Part shown: positions 8,072 to 17,249 of the stretch, piece after piece
Layout of the letters: each line of letters opens with the position of its first letter
Position numbering within the stretch: the stretch's first letter is position 1
DNA from: Roseovarius autotrophicus
Lineage (GTDB): Bacteria; Pseudomonadota; Alphaproteobacteria; Rhodobacterales; Rhodobacteraceae
Assembly: GCF_018069895.1 (NCBI RefSeq)
Contig: NZ_JAGQDH010000001.1
Location: forward strand, 124,001 to 188,000
Direction: 5' to 3'
Length of the DNA: 64,000 nt
Notes under the pieces: model-generated
What the model was told of the DNA's origin: nothing
Seen by the model: only the letters and a program-made list of their open reading frames with translations
The model's database searches: none
Program-made: the position numbers and the translations under genes

Positions 8072-8934
8072 TGCGGGCGGCTCTGATCCGCGACGCGGCG
8101 CTCGTCACGGATCACCTGACGGCTGTGCTCGGGGCCTATCCCTCAGGGCCGATCACCGATGCCATGCGCTATGCCACGCGCGGCGGCAAGCGCATCCGTG
8201 CGCATCTGGTGCTGGAAGGCGCGCGGATGCTGGGGGTGGCGGAGGCGGCGGCGCTCTGGCCTGCGGGGGCGATAGAGGCGATGCACGCCTACAGCCTTGT
8301 GCATGACGATCTGCCCGCTATGGATGATGACGCGCTGCGCCGGGGGCAACCCACGGTGCATGTCGCATGGAACGAGGCCATCGCGATCCTGACGGGTGAT
8401 GCGCTTCAGGCGTTGGCCTTCGAGATGGCGGCCGATCCCCGCAGCGGGGCGGGCGATGTGCGGGCCGACCTGGCACTTGGCCTTGCGCGTGCGGCGGGCG
8501 GGCGGGGAATGGTGCTGGGGCAGGCGCGCGACATTGCGGCCGAGAGCGCGCCCGCGCCGCTGACCCTTGACGAGATCACCGCGTTGCAGGCGGGCAAGAC
8601 CGGCGCGCTGATCGAATGGGCGGCCACCGCAGGCGCGATCATGGCGCGGGCCGATCCCGCGCCGCTGACCGCCTATGCGCGCGCGCTTGGCCTTGCATTC
8701 CAGATTCAGGATGACGTGATCGACGTGACCGGCGATGCGGCGGCGGCCGGCAAGGCCGTGGGCAAGGATGCCGCCGCGGGCAAGGCCACCTTCGTGTCGC
8801 TGCTGGGGCTGGAGGGCGCGCGCGCGCGCGCACACACACTGGTTGACAGCGCCTGCGACGCGCTATCCTGTTATGGCGCGCGGGGCGACGGGTTGCGTGA
8901 TCTGGCCCGCTTCGTTATCTCGCGCGAAAGCTGA
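8071..8934 (+). CDS. ispA: Farnesyl/geranyl diphosphate synthase
   Basis: This 287-residue trans-prenyltransferase condenses IPP with DMAPP/GPP to make farnesyl diphosphate for quinones, carotenoids and undecaprenyl lipid. The first Asp-rich motif is DDLPAMDDD (79-87) followed by RRGQPT. The second is [13 protein letters not shown] (around 210-222). GGKRIR near residues 38-43 binds diphosphate. It could start at GTG 8068 or ATG 8071; the ATG overlaps the xseB stop. It is the middle gene of xseB-ispA-dxs, and its product chain starts with the DXP made by the next gene. Confidence 0.95.
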   Translation: MRAALIRDAALVTDHLTAVLGAYPSGPITDAMRYATRGGKRIRAHLVLEGARMLGVAEAAALWPAGAIEAMHAYSLVHDDLPAMDDDALRRGQPTVHVAWNEAIAILTGDALQALAFEMAADPRSGAGDVRADLALGLARAAGGRGMVLGQARDIAAESAPAPLTLDEITALQAGKTGALIEWAATAGAIMARADPAPLTAYARALGLAFQIQDDVIDVTGDAAAAGKAVGKDAAAGKATFVSLLGLEGARARAHTLVDSACDALSCYGARGDGLRDLARFVISRES

Positions 8935-8956
8935 GTTTCCCCCGGGGAGGGGTGCC

Positions 8957-10885
8957 ATGTCCGACCGTCCGAAAACACCGCTTCTCGATCAGGTCAACGT
9001 TCCCGCCGATCTCAAGCGGTTGAGCGACGCGCAACTTGTGCAGCTTGCCCATGAACTGCGCGCCGAGACGATTTCGGCGGTCTCGGAGACCGGCGGGCAC
9101 CTGGGCGCGGGGCTGGGGGTGGTGGAACTGACCGTGGCGCTGCACCATGTGTTCGACGCGCCGCGTGACAAGATCATCTGGGACGTGTCGCACCAGTGCT
9201 ATCCGCACAAGATCCTGACCGGGCGGCGGGATCGCATCCGCAGCTTGCGGCAGAAGGACGGTCTGTCGGGTTTCACCAAGCGCAGCGAGTCGCCTTATGA
9301 CCCTTTCGGCGCGGCGCATAGCTCCACCTCGATCAGCGCGGCGCTTGGCTTTGCCGTGGCGCGCGATCTGGGAGGGCCCTGCGAGACCGGCCATGGCGAT
9401 GCCATCGCGGTGATCGGTGACGGGGCGATGAGCGCAGGCATGGCGTTCGAGGCGATGAACAACGCGGGCCACCTGAAGAAGCGGCTGTTCGTCATTCTCA
9501 ACGACAACGAGATGTCCATCGCGCCACCAGTGGGTGCGCTTTCGACCTATCTCTCGCGGCTTTACGCGGGCGAGCCCTTCCAGGAATTCAAGGCCGCCGC
9601 CAAGGGCGCGATCTCGCTTTTGCCGCCCCCTTTTCAGGAGGGCGCACGGCGGGCCAAGGACATGCTCAAGGGGCTGGCCGTGGGCGGCACGCTTTTCGAG
9701 GAACTGGGGTTTTCCTATGTCGGGCCCATCGACGGTCATGATCTCGATCAGCTTCTGCCCGTGCTGCGCACGGTCAGGGCGCGGGCCACGGGGCCGATGC
9801 TCATCCATGTGCTGACGAAGAAGGGCAAGGGCTATGCCCCGGCGGAGGAGGCGCGAGACGGTGGCCACGCGACGGCACGGTTCGACGTGCTGACCGGCAA
9901 GCAGGTGAAAGCACCGTCGAACGCGCCGAGTTACACGCGCGTCTTTGCCGACGCGCTTCTGGCCGAGGCGGCAGAGGATCCGCGCATCTGCGCAGTGACG
10001 GCGGCGATGCCGGATGGCACCGGGCTGAACCTCTTTGCCGGGCGCTATCCGTCGCGGCTCTTTGATGTGGGCATCGCAGAGCAGCATGCGGTGACGTTTT
10101 CCGCCGGTCTAGCGGCTGGGGGGATGCGGCCCTTTTGTGCGCTCTACTCGACGTTCTTGCAGCGCGGTTATGATCAGGTTGTACATGACGTGGCAATCCA
10201 GCGCCTGCCCGTCCGGTTTGCCATTGATCGCGCGGGCCTTGTCGGGGCTGACGGGGCAACCCATGCCGGGGCTTTCGACGTGGCATTTCTGGCGAACCTG
10301 CCTGGGTTTGTGGTCATGGCCGCCGCAGACGAGGCGGAACTTGTCCATATGGTCGCCACGGCAGCGGCGCATGACGCGGGGCCGATTGCGTTCCGCTATC
10401 CACGCGGCGAGGGGGTGGGGGTCGAGATGCCCGCACGTGGTGTACCGCTTGAGATCGGCAAGGGACGGATGATCCGCGAGGGGGCGGGGGTGGCGATCCT
10501 CTCCTTCGGCACGCGGCTGTCCGAAGTGCGCGCAGCCTGCGAGGCGCTGGAGTCGCGCGGGATCACGCCGACGGTGGCCGATGCGCGCTTTGCCAAACCA
10601 CTTGATCGCGAGATGATCCTCGATCTGGCCGGGCGGCACGAAGCGCTGATCACCGTGGAGGAGGGGGCCATCGGCGGGTTTGGCAGTCATGTCGGCCAGT
10701 TGCTCGCCGAGGAAGGAGTGTTCGACCGGGGCCTGAAGTTCCGGTCAATGGTGCTGCCCGATATCTTCATAGATCAGGCGAGCGCCGAGCAGATGTATGA
10801 CGTGGCGGCGATGAACGCGCCGCATATCGAGGCGAAGGTGCTCGAGTTGATGGGGATTTCGCTGATCACTGGCAAACGCGCCTGA
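8957..10885 (+). CDS. dxs: 1-deoxy-D-xylulose-5-phosphate synthase
   Basis: This 642-residue thiamine-diphosphate enzyme makes DXP from pyruvate and glyceraldehyde 3-phosphate, the first step of the MEP pathway. The thiamine-binding [18 protein letters not shown] motif begins at residue 154. [13 protein letters not shown] and the transketolase-like central [17 protein letters not shown] are present, and the C-terminal domain is complete. The start at 8957 follows GGGGAGGGG; a longer in-frame opening upstream overlaps ispA and is not used. Only 22 bp separate it from ispA, so it is probably cotranscribed. Confidence 0.97.
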   Translation: MSDRPKTPLLDQVNVPADLKRLSDAQLVQLAHELRAETISAVSETGGHLGAGLGVVELTVALHHVFDAPRDKIIWDVSHQCYPHKILTGRRDRIRSLRQKDGLSGFTKRSESPYDPFGAAHSSTSISAALGFAVARDLGGPCETGHGDAIAVIGDGAMSAGMAFEAMNNAGHLKKRLFVILNDNEMSIAPPVGALSTYLSRLYAGEPFQEFKAAAKGAISLLPPPFQEGARRAKDMLKGLAVGGTLFEELGFSYVGPIDGHDLDQLLPVLRTVRARATGPMLIHVLTKKGKGYAPAEEARDGGHATARFDVLTGKQVKAPSNAPSYTRVFADALLAEAAEDPRICAVTAAMPDGTGLNLFAGRYPSRLFDVGIAEQHAVTFSAGLAAGGMRPFCALYSTFLQRGYDQVVHDVAIQRLPVRFAIDRAGLVGADGATHAGAFDVAFLANLPGFVVMAAADEAELVHMVATAAAHDAGPIAFRYPRGEGVGVEMPARGVPLEIGKGRMIREGAGVAILSFGTRLSEVRAACEALESRGITPTVADARFAKPLDREMILDLAGRHEALITVEEGAIGGFGSHVGQLLAEEGVFDRGLKFRSMVLPDIFIDQASAEQMYDVAAMNAPHIEAKVLELMGISLITGKRA

Positions 10886-10903
10886 CCACCCCATATGGGG
10901 TGG
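10886..10903. repeat. Perfect 18-bp palindrome CCACCCCATATGGGGTGG
   Basis: The palindrome begins right after the dxs stop and ends 15 bp before the start of the sugar dehydrogenase gene. It is not followed by a T-run (next bases GAAAAGG), so it is not a classic terminator. It could be an operator or a processing/attenuation hairpin between the two genes. Confidence 0.5.
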
Positions 10904-10918
10904 GAAAAGGAGACGCCC

Positions 10919-12007
10919 ATGCCCCGCTTCATCACCCTTTGTCTTGCGCTTCTGATCACCCTTCCGGCCCATGCGCTCGATACGAGCGCGGGCAAGCTGA
11001 CGGTTACGCGGATGGTGGCGGGGCTGACCGAACCCTGGGCGCTCGGGTTTTTGCCTGATGGCGGGCTCTTGATTACCGAACGTGGCGGGCGGTTCCTGCA
11101 TGTGGCAGGTGGCGAGACGCGCGCGGTGGCGGGCGTGCCAGAGGTGGCGGCACGGGGGCAGGGGGGGCTTCTTGATGTGCTGGTGCCACGTGATTTTGCG
11201 GCGACGCGCGAGATATTCCTGAGCTTTTCGAGGCCGCAACCGGGTGGCGCGGGCACGGCGGTGGCGCGCGCGCGGCTGTCTCAGGACGGGGTGCGGCTGG
11301 AGGATATGCAGGTGATCTTCGAACTTGTACCCGGTTCTTCCGGCGGGCGGCATTTCGGCTCGCGGCTGGTCGAGGCGCGCGACGGCACGCTTTTTGTCAC
11401 CATTGGCGACCGGGGCGATGGTCCCACGGCGCAGGACATCTCCAATCAGAACGGCACGGTCATCCGCATCAACCGGGACGGCTCTGTGCCATCCGACAAT
11501 CCCTTCGTGAACAGGCCGGGCGCGCGGCCTGAAATCTGGTCTTATGGTCATCGCAACGCGCAAGGGGCGGCGCTTGACGACGAGGGGCGGCTCTGGGTGG
11601 TCGAGCACGGGGCGCGCGGCGGCGACGAGGTCAACCTTGTGGTGCGCGGCGCGAATTACGGCTGGCCGGTGATCGCCTATGGCAGGCATTATTCGGGGGC
11701 GCGGATTGGTGAGGGAACGCACAAGGACGGGATGGAGCAGCCCGTGCATTACTGGGATCCTTCCATCGCGCCTTCGGGGATGGTGATCTATTCCGGCACG
11801 CTCTGGCCCGAGTGGCGCGGACATGTCCTCGTGGGCGCGCTCAAGTTCGGGATGATCTCGCGTCTTTCGGGCAATCCCCTGACTGAGGCCGAGCGACTCA
11901 AATCCGCCGAGACCGCGCGCGTGCGCGATATCCGCGAGGCGCCTGATGGCAGTATCTGGTTTCTGAGCGTGGGCAATGGTGCGGCCTATCGGATAACACC
12001 TGGCTGA
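10919..12007 (+). CDS. PQQ-dependent sugar dehydrogenase (glucose/sorbosone dehydrogenase fold, YliI-like)
   Basis: This 362-residue exported protein has a signal peptide (MPRFITLCLALLITLPAHA) and the six-bladed propeller of the soluble aldose dehydrogenase family. Characteristic segments are LTEPWALGFLPDG, FGSRLVEARDGTLFVTIGDRG, YGHRNAQGAALD, EHGARGGDEVNLV and NYGWPVIAYGRHY. These carry the PQQ/Ca2+ and catalytic His positions. It oxidises aldoses in the periplasm if PQQ is supplied; no pqq genes are in the window. AAGGAG at 10906-10911 supports the start. It may be read through from dxs or expressed separately past the palindrome. Confidence 0.88.
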   Translation: MPRFITLCLALLITLPAHALDTSAGKLTVTRMVAGLTEPWALGFLPDGGLLITERGGRFLHVAGGETRAVAGVPEVAARGQGGLLDVLVPRDFAATREIFLSFSRPQPGGAGTAVARARLSQDGVRLEDMQVIFELVPGSSGGRHFGSRLVEARDGTLFVTIGDRGDGPTAQDISNQNGTVIRINRDGSVPSDNPFVNRPGARPEIWSYGHRNAQGAALDDEGRLWVVEHGARGGDEVNLVVRGANYGWPVIAYGRHYSGARIGEGTHKDGMEQPVHYWDPSIAPSGMVIYSGTLWPEWRGHVLVGALKFGMISRLSGNPLTEAERLKSAETARVRDIREAPDGSIWFLSVGNGAAYRITPG

Positions 12008-12039
12008 TCCATTCTTCTGGCCATAAATATCCCGGGGGT

Positions 12040-12057
12040 GCGGGGGCTGGCCCCCGC
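12040..12057. terminator. Bidirectional hairpin between convergent genes
   Basis: Arms GCGGGGGC (12040-12047) and GCCCCCGC (12050-12057) are followed by TTT. The preceding ATAAATATCCCGGGGG resembles a block that, from general knowledge, recurs downstream of genes in rhodobacterial genomes. It separates the sugar dehydrogenase from the minus-strand AraC regulator. Confidence 0.65.
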
Positions 12058-12069
12058 TTTACCGCGTTT

Positions 12070-13071
12070 TCAAACAGACAGCCGCGCCCCATGCGCGCCG
12101 CGCTCGCGATAGGGCGTGGTGTGGTAATGCGCCCGGTAGCATTTCGAGAAATGCGACGGGCTGGCAAAACCGCAGGCAAGCGCCACGTTGATAACCGTCA
12201 TGTCGGTTTGCATCAAAAGATTGCGCGCCTTTTGCAGTCGTAATTCCATGTAATAGCGTTTCGGGCTGCGGTTGAGATAGCGGCGAAAGAGCCGTTCGAG
12301 CTGGCGCGTGGACATGCCCACCTCGCGCGCGAGGATCGAGGGGCTGATCGGTTCTTCGATATTGGCCTCCATGGCCTGAATGACCTGGCTCAGCTTGGGG
12401 TGGCGGACGCCGATGCGGGTCGGCACCGAGAGACGCTGCGTGTCCTGATCGGTGCGGATCGAGGAATATATCTGCTGATCGGCCACCGCGTTGGCCAACT
12501 TTTCGCCATGGGTGTCGGCAATGAGGCTCAGCATCAGGTCGATGGACGAAGTGCCACCCGCCGTGCTCATCCGGTTGCCATCGACGACAAAGACCGATTT
12601 CGTCAGGTCCACCTCGTCGAACTCTTCGAGAAAGGCGTCGTGGTTCTCCCAGTGGATCGTGGCGCGCTTGCCATCAAGCAGCCCCGCCTTTGCGAGCACA
12701 TAGGAGGCGGTGCAGAGCCCCCCCATGCGCAAGCCCCGCCGCGCCTCGCGCCGGAGCCAGTTGAGCATGCGCTTGGTCGCGGCCTTGTGCACGTCCATGC
12801 CGCCGCAGACGAGCACGATATCCTCGCGGTTCAATTCGCCAAGGGGGGCATCGATGGTAAAGCGCACACCGGCAGAGGATGTCACCTCTCCATCGCTGTC
12901 GCTGGTGATGTGCCAGGTATAGAGCGTCTGCCCCGAAAGCCGGTTGGCGATCCGCAGGCATTCCACGGCTGCCGCGAAACTGAGCAGGGTGAACTTGTCC
13001 AGAAGCACGAACACAAAGCGCGTCGGTGCCTTGGGCGCGTCCACCTCTATGGTCTCCAGCTCAGGTATCAT
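12070..13071 (-). CDS. GlxA family AraC-type regulator (DJ-1/PfpI-like sensor domain)
   Basis: This 333-residue protein has an N-terminal amidotransferase-like (DJ-1/PfpI) domain (about 15-195) with MGGLCTASYVLAKAGLL, followed by a double HTH AraC domain (about 225-325; ILAREVGMSTRQLERLFRR and NVALACGFASPSHFSKCYR). Members of this group include Pseudomonas GbdR, CdhR and ArgR-like regulators of betaine, carnitine and arginine use. It is close to these in layout, but the effector is unknown. The ATG at 13071 is preferred; the frame extends upstream to 13161 without homology. It is divergent from aroG. Confidence 0.87.
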   Translation of the reverse strand: MIPELETIEVDAPKAPTRFVFVLLDKFTLLSFAAAVECLRIANRLSGQTLYTWHITSDSDGEVTSSAGVRFTIDAPLGELNREDIVLVCGGMDVHKAATKRMLNWLRREARRGLRMGGLCTASYVLAKAGLLDGKRATIHWENHDAFLEEFDEVDLTKSVFVVDGNRMSTAGGTSSIDLMLSLIADTHGEKLANAVADQQIYSSIRTDQDTQRLSVPTRIGVRHPKLSQVIQAMEANIEEPISPSILAREVGMSTRQLERLFRRYLNRSPKRYYMELRLQKARNLLMQTDMTVINVALACGFASPSHFSKCYRAHYHTTPYRERGAHGARLSV

Positions 13072-13162
13072 GGCCAATTTCCCCGTCGCGGCGCGTGATA
13101 CTTCGCCACTTTCACGAAACGGTTGCGATTCACAAGGGAAACCGGCGCAATCGTGTCGCATT

Positions 13163-13190
13163 TTGACCAGGCCGGGATATGGTCTATGGT
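13163..13190 (+). promoter_or_regulatory. Predicted promoter for DAHP synthase, TTGACC-N16-TATGGT
   Basis: The boxes lie at 13163-13168 and 13185-13190, about 54 bp before the aroG start and downstream of the divergent regulator's start. Spacing and -35 box are good and the -10 box is moderate. Confidence 0.4.
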
Positions 13191-13243
13191 TTCGGGGTCG
13201 GGTATAGAAAAGGCCCGACCGACAGACATAGCGGAGACTGACG

Positions 13244-14614
13244 ATGATCGAATGGCAAAAAACCGGCTGGCGCGCGAAAGAGCGGGTGCAGATGCCGGAT
13301 TATCCCGATGCAGGGGCGCTTGCCCTGGTCGAGGAACGCCTGCGCCAGTATCCGCCCCTCGTCTTTGCTGGTGAGGCGCGACGGCTCAAGCGCGCGCTGG
13401 GGGCGGCCTCGCGCGGCGAGGCATTCCTGTTGCAGGGCGGCGATTGCGCCGAGGCGTTCGACCAGTTCTCGGCGGATGCGATCCGCGACACCTTCAAGGT
13501 GATGCTGCAAATGGCGATGGTGCTGACCTATGGCGCCAAGGTTCCGGTGGTCAAGGTCGGTCGCATGGCGGGGCAATTCGCCAAGCCGCGCTCGGCACCC
13601 ACCGAGGTGATCGGGGACATGGAACTGCCCAGCTATCGCGGCGACATTATCAACGAGCTGGCCTTCACCCCCGAGGCGCGCAGTCCCAATCCCGAAAAGA
13701 TGTTGCAGGCCTATACGCAGGCGGCGGCGACGCTGAACCTGTTGCGCGCCTTCTCGACCGGCGGCTATGCGGACGTGCATCAGGTGCATCAATGGACGCT
13801 CGGTTTTACCGAGGGCGAGAAGGCCGCGAAATATCGCGAGATGGCCAATCACATCTCGGATGCGCTCGATTTCATGAAGGCGGCGGGGATCGACAGCGAC
13901 CGTGCGCACACGCTCAGAACGGTGGATTTCTACACGTCGCATGAGGGTCTTTTGCTGGAATACGAAGAGGCGCTGTGCCGGCTCGATTCCACCAGCGGAA
14001 AGTGGCTGGCGGGATCGGGGCACATGCTCTGGATCGGGGATCGCACGCGCCAGCCGGACGGGGCGCATGTAGAGTTCCTGCGCGGGGTGCTCAACCCCAT
14101 CGGCCTCAAATGCGGGCCGACCACGAGCGTCGAGGATCTCAAGCGGCTTCTGGCCACGCTCAACCCCGAGAACGAGGCGGGCCGCCTTACCCTGATTGCA
14201 CGGTTCGGGGCGGGCAAGGTGGGCGAGAACCTGCCCCGCCTCATTCGCACGGTGCAGGAGGAGGGCGCGAAGGTGCTTTGGGTTTGTGATCCGATGCATG
14301 GCAACACGATCAAGTCGGCCACCGGCTATAAGACCCGGCCTTTTGAACTGGTGCTGCGGGAAGTGCAGGAGTTCTTTGCCATTCACCGGGCCGAAGGCAC
14401 CATTCCGGGTGGCGTGCATTTCGAGATGACCGGGCAGGATGTGACCGAATGCACCGGGGGAATGCGGGCATTGTCCGAGGAAAACCTGTCGGATCGTTAC
14501 CATACAGCCTGCGATCCGCGGCTTAATGCGTCGCAATCTCTGGAACTGGCGTTTCTTGTGGCTGAGGAACTCGCATCGTTCCGGGCGGGCACACGGCAGG
14601 CAGAAGCCGTTTGA
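13244..14614 (+). CDS. aroG: Class II 3-deoxy-7-phosphoheptulonate (DAHP) synthase
   Basis: This 456-residue enzyme condenses PEP and erythrose 4-phosphate, the first shikimate-pathway step. It is the plant/mycobacterial class II type: [12 protein letters not shown] with metal-ligand Cys68, [21 protein letters not shown] and [12 protein letters not shown] are all present. GCGGAGA lies ahead of the ATG at 13244. It is a single-gene unit ending at a strong terminator shared with the H-NS-like gene. The aroG/aroH naming of class II enzymes varies among databases. Confidence 0.95.
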   Translation: MIEWQKTGWRAKERVQMPDYPDAGALALVEERLRQYPPLVFAGEARRLKRALGAASRGEAFLLQGGDCAEAFDQFSADAIRDTFKVMLQMAMVLTYGAKVPVVKVGRMAGQFAKPRSAPTEVIGDMELPSYRGDIINELAFTPEARSPNPEKMLQAYTQAAATLNLLRAFSTGGYADVHQVHQWTLGFTEGEKAAKYREMANHISDALDFMKAAGIDSDRAHTLRTVDFYTSHEGLLLEYEEALCRLDSTSGKWLAGSGHMLWIGDRTRQPDGAHVEFLRGVLNPIGLKCGPTTSVEDLKRLLATLNPENEAGRLTLIARFGAGKVGENLPRLIRTVQEEGAKVLWVCDPMHGNTIKSATGYKTRPFELVLREVQEFFAIHRAEGTIPGGVHFEMTGQDVTECTGGMRALSEENLSDRYHTACDPRLNASQSLELAFLVAEELASFRAGTRQAEAV

Positions 14615-14632
14615 ATGGCATGATCCCATGAA

Positions 14633-14663
14633 GAAAAGGGCGCGGCATTTCCGCGCCCTTTTC
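14633..14663. terminator. Bidirectional intrinsic terminator
   Basis: Thirteen-base arms (GAAAAGGGCGCGG and complement) enclose a 5-nt loop. The A- and T-rich outer stem gives a T-run in both directions. It serves the convergent aroG and H-NS-like genes. Confidence 0.85.
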
Positions 14664-14666
14664 GTT

Positions 14667-14984
14667 TCAGACCGCGAAATCCTGAAGCGAGCGGCCAGCA
14701 GACTCGGCCGCGACCAGCCAACCGGGCTTGCGGCCGCGCCCTGTCCAGGTTCTGGAGGGATCGGCGGGGTCGCGGTATTTCACGCCCGATTTAACGGTTT
14801 TCCGGATTGCCGTATCTGCGCCGGGAAATATATCGCCGATGGTAAAACCGGCCTCTCGGATGCGATTTACAAGCGCCGCTCGAAGCTGTTTCTTTTCTTC
14901 TTCCTTTTTGGCGGCGGCCATTTCGTGCGCCTCTTTTGCGAGGTTTTCAAGTTGTTGCGACGAAAGTTTCGAAAGGTCTGTCAT
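14667..14984 (-). CDS. H-NS family nucleoid protein (HvrA/BpH3-like)
   Basis: This 105-residue protein has an N-terminal coiled coil for oligomerisation (about residues 5-45, rich in Glu/Lys/Ala) and the C-terminal DNA-binding motif SRTWTGRGRKPGWL (77-90), the hallmark of H-NS/HvrA proteins. HvrA and Spb of Rhodobacter are relatives with roles in light- and redox-responsive expression. AAGGAG lies 7 nt before the ATG at 14984. It sits directly beside the GTA cluster, divergent from the portal gene, where g1/g2 would be expected. H-NS proteins often silence acquired DNA; a role on the GTA is only a suggestion. Confidence 0.9.
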   Translation of the reverse strand: MTDLSKLSSQQLENLAKEAHEMAAAKKEEEKKQLRAALVNRIREAGFTIGDIFPGADTAIRKTVKSGVKYRDPADPSRTWTGRGRKPGWLVAAESAGRSLQDFAV

Positions 14985-15222
14985 TCTTGTCTCCTTTTCA
15001 TGAGATTTGTTTACAGAAAAGTTTTGCAGGCGCAAGGGAAACCGGAGAATGCAAGGTTTCGGCGCAATGACCGGCTATTTATCGTGGCGATATCGACATC
15101 TTCTGGCGCGTTCATTGCGCACACAGATGACGCGAATTGGGTACACGCGCGCGGTGGGGTGAGAATGTCTTAAACCTTTCACCGTCTGATGCCCTTCACG
15201 CGCCGATGTGAAGGAGCACGCG

Positions 15223-16416
15223 ATGATACTGGATTTCTTCCGGCAGGGAGGGGCGGCGGCAACGGAGCCGCCCGAGACGAAGGCAAGCGCCGCGGGCAGG
15301 GTCATCGCCTGGGGGATGCAGGGGTGCACGGCCTGGGGGCCGCGCGATGCGGTGAGCCTGATGCGTGCGGGGTTCTCGGGCAATCCGGTGGGGTTTCGCT
15401 GCGTCAAGATGATCGCCGAGGCGGCGGCGGCATTGCCGCTGGTGTTGCAGGATTGCGAACGCCGTTTTGCCGCGCATCCGGTGCTTGATCTGGTGAAGGC
15501 CCCCAATCCGGCGCAGGGACAGGCAGAGCTGTTCGAGGCGCTTTATGGCCAGCTTCTGCTGAGCGGGAACGCCTATGTCGAGGCGGTGGGGACCGGGACG
15601 GGCGTGCCGCTGGAGCTGCATGTGCTGCGCTCGGACCGGATGAGCGTGGTGCCGGGACCGGATGGCTGGCCGGTGGGCTATGACTATCAGGTGGGCGGGC
15701 GCAAGCACCGGTTTTCGCTGGGCGAGGGCGCGCCCTCTATCTGCCATATCAGGAGCTTTCACCCGCAGGACGACCATTACGGTCTGTCGCCCCTGCAACC
15801 GGCGGCGCAGGCCATTGACGTGCACAACGCGGCAAGCCGTTGGTCCAAGGCGCTTCTGGACAATGCGGCGCGGCCCTCGGGGGCGATTGTCTATAAAGGC
15901 GCCGAGGGGCAGGGGAACCTGACCGAGGATCAATATGCCCGGCTGGTGGGCGAGATGGAGGCGCATCATCAGGGCGCGCGCAATGCGGGGCGGCCGATGC
16001 TGCTGGAGGGCGGGCTTGACTGGAAGCCGATGGGATTCTCGCCCTCGGACATGGAATTCCAGAAGACCAAGGAGGCGGCGGCGCGCGAGATCGCGCTGGC
16101 CTTTGGCGTGCCACCGATGCTGCTGGGCATTCCGGGCGACGCGACATTCGCCAATTACCAGGAGGCGAACCGGGCGTTTTACCGCCTGACGGTGCTGCCG
16201 CTGGCGGCGCGGGTGACGGCGGCGGTGGCGGCGTGGCTGACGAGATTCAGCGGCGAAGCGCTTGATCTGTCGCCCGATCTTGACCGGGTGCCGGCGCTGG
16301 CCGCCGAGCGCGATGCGCAATGGGCGCGCGTGACCGGGGCCAATTTCCTGACGCAGAGGGAAAAGCGGGCGCTGCTGGGATTGCCGCCGCTGCCGGAGGC
16401 GGGCGCGGATGGCTGA
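15223..16416 (+). CDS. GTA portal protein (g3), HK97 family
   Basis: This 397-residue portal protein should form the dodecameric ring at the capsid vertex through which DNA enters and leaves. Family markers include GNPVGFRCVKMIAEAAAALPLV near the N-terminus, LLSGNAYVEAVGTG, PLELHVLRSDRM and GVPPMLLGIPGDATFANYQEANRAFYR near the C-terminus. AAGGAG (15210-15215) points to the ATG at 15223, which gives the usual start M-I-L-D-F-F. An in-frame GTG at 15208 lies upstream of that site. It is the first gene of the cluster here. The following ORF overlaps its end by 8 bp. Confidence 0.93.
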   Translation: MILDFFRQGGAAATEPPETKASAAGRVIAWGMQGCTAWGPRDAVSLMRAGFSGNPVGFRCVKMIAEAAAALPLVLQDCERRFAAHPVLDLVKAPNPAQGQAELFEALYGQLLLSGNAYVEAVGTGTGVPLELHVLRSDRMSVVPGPDGWPVGYDYQVGGRKHRFSLGEGAPSICHIRSFHPQDDHYGLSPLQPAAQAIDVHNAASRWSKALLDNAARPSGAIVYKGAEGQGNLTEDQYARLVGEMEAHHQGARNAGRPMLLEGGLDWKPMGFSPSDMEFQKTKEAAAREIALAFGVPPMLLGIPGDATFANYQEANRAFYRLTVLPLAARVTAAVAAWLTRFSGEALDLSPDLDRVPALAAERDAQWARVTGANFLTQREKRALLGLPPLPEAGADG

Positions 16417-16651
16417 GCAGGCCCCGCCGCCGCGCTACGGGTTCGAGACGTTCGATTGCGCGCCCGCGCTGCGGCTTGAGGCGCATGAGCGGGTCTCTGA
16501 CTTGCAGCATCGCGCGATGGTGGAGCGGCTGGAGCGGATGGAGGCGGCGCTGGAACGGTTGGAGCGGCGGTTGTGGCTGGCGGTCTATGGGGTGGCGGCG
16601 GCGGTGCTGGTGCAGGCGTTTCAGCCGATACTGGCGGCGCTGCCGGGATGA
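16409..16651 (+). CDS. GTA small protein g3.5
   Basis: This 80-residue protein matches the position and layout of RcGTA orfg3.5: a charged N-terminal half with a predicted coiled coil (ALERLERRLW) and one hydrophobic C-terminal segment (about residues 57-77). It overlaps the portal gene by 8 bp and abuts the protease gene. Its molecular role is not known; the assignment rests on synteny and size. Confidence 0.75.
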   Translation: MAEQAPPPRYGFETFDCAPALRLEAHERVSDLQHRAMVERLERMEAALERLERRLWLAVYGVAAAVLVQAFQPILAALPG

Positions 16652-16668
16652 GGCGAAAGGGCGAGGTG

Positions 16669-17217
16669 ATGGAGACGGGACTGGAACGGAAAGTCATGGG
16701 TGGTGCCACGGATGCCTTGCGGGTCACGGAGGCGGGCGCGATCGAGGGCTATGCAAGCCTGTTCGATGCGCCCGATCAAGGCGGCGACGTGGTGGCCAGA
16801 GGTGCCTATGCGGCGAGCCTGAAGCGGCTGGCGGCCGAGGGGCGCAAGGTTCGGATGCTCTGGCAGCATGACCCGCGCGAGCCCATCGGGATCTGGGACG
16901 AGGTGCGCGAGGATGTGCGCGGCCTTCATGTCAAGGGGCGGCTGCTTGACGGGGTGGCGCGGGCGCGCGAGGCGGCGGCGCTGATTGCCGCGGGGGCGCT
17001 TGACGGGCTGAGTATCGGCTATCGCACGCTGCGCGCGAGCCGGAACGAGAAGGGCCACAGGCTCTTGCGGGAACTGGAGCTTTGGGAGGTGTCGCTGGTG
17101 ACCTTTCCGATGCTGCCCAGTGCGCGGGTGGCCGCCAAGGGGGAAGACCCCGGCGACACCTGGCGCGATCTGGCGGCCGTGCTGCGGGCGGCGCGCCGGG
17201 AAATGGCGCGGCCCTGA
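16669..17217 (+). CDS. GTA prohead protease (g4), HK97 family
   Basis: This 182-residue serine protease trims the capsid protein during head maturation. From the ATG at 16669 the catalytic His67 lies in LWQHDPREPIG and Ser115 in LDGLSIGYR. LELWEVSLVTFPM follows, all hallmarks of the HK97 prohead protease. An alternative ATG at 16648 overlaps the g3.5 stop; AAAGGGCGAGG just ahead of 16669 favours the later start. It lies directly before its substrate gene, g5. Confidence 0.9.
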   Translation: METGLERKVMGGATDALRVTEAGAIEGYASLFDAPDQGGDVVARGAYAASLKRLAAEGRKVRMLWQHDPREPIGIWDEVREDVRGLHVKGRLLDGVARAREAAALIAAGALDGLSIGYRTLRASRNEKGHRLLRELELWEVSLVTFPMLPSARVAAKGEDPGDTWRDLAAVLRAARREMARP

Positions 17218-17249
17218 GCCGCCCGACCCGTAACCGAGAGGAGTTGACG

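Noticed and set aside
10886..10903. Palindrome after dxs as an intrinsic terminator
   Set aside because: No T-run follows on either side and the next gene starts 15 bp later; kept only as a palindrome.
15036..15222. Remnant of terminase before the portal gene
   Set aside because: All six frames of the gap were read; no Walker or nuclease-like terminase residues were found.
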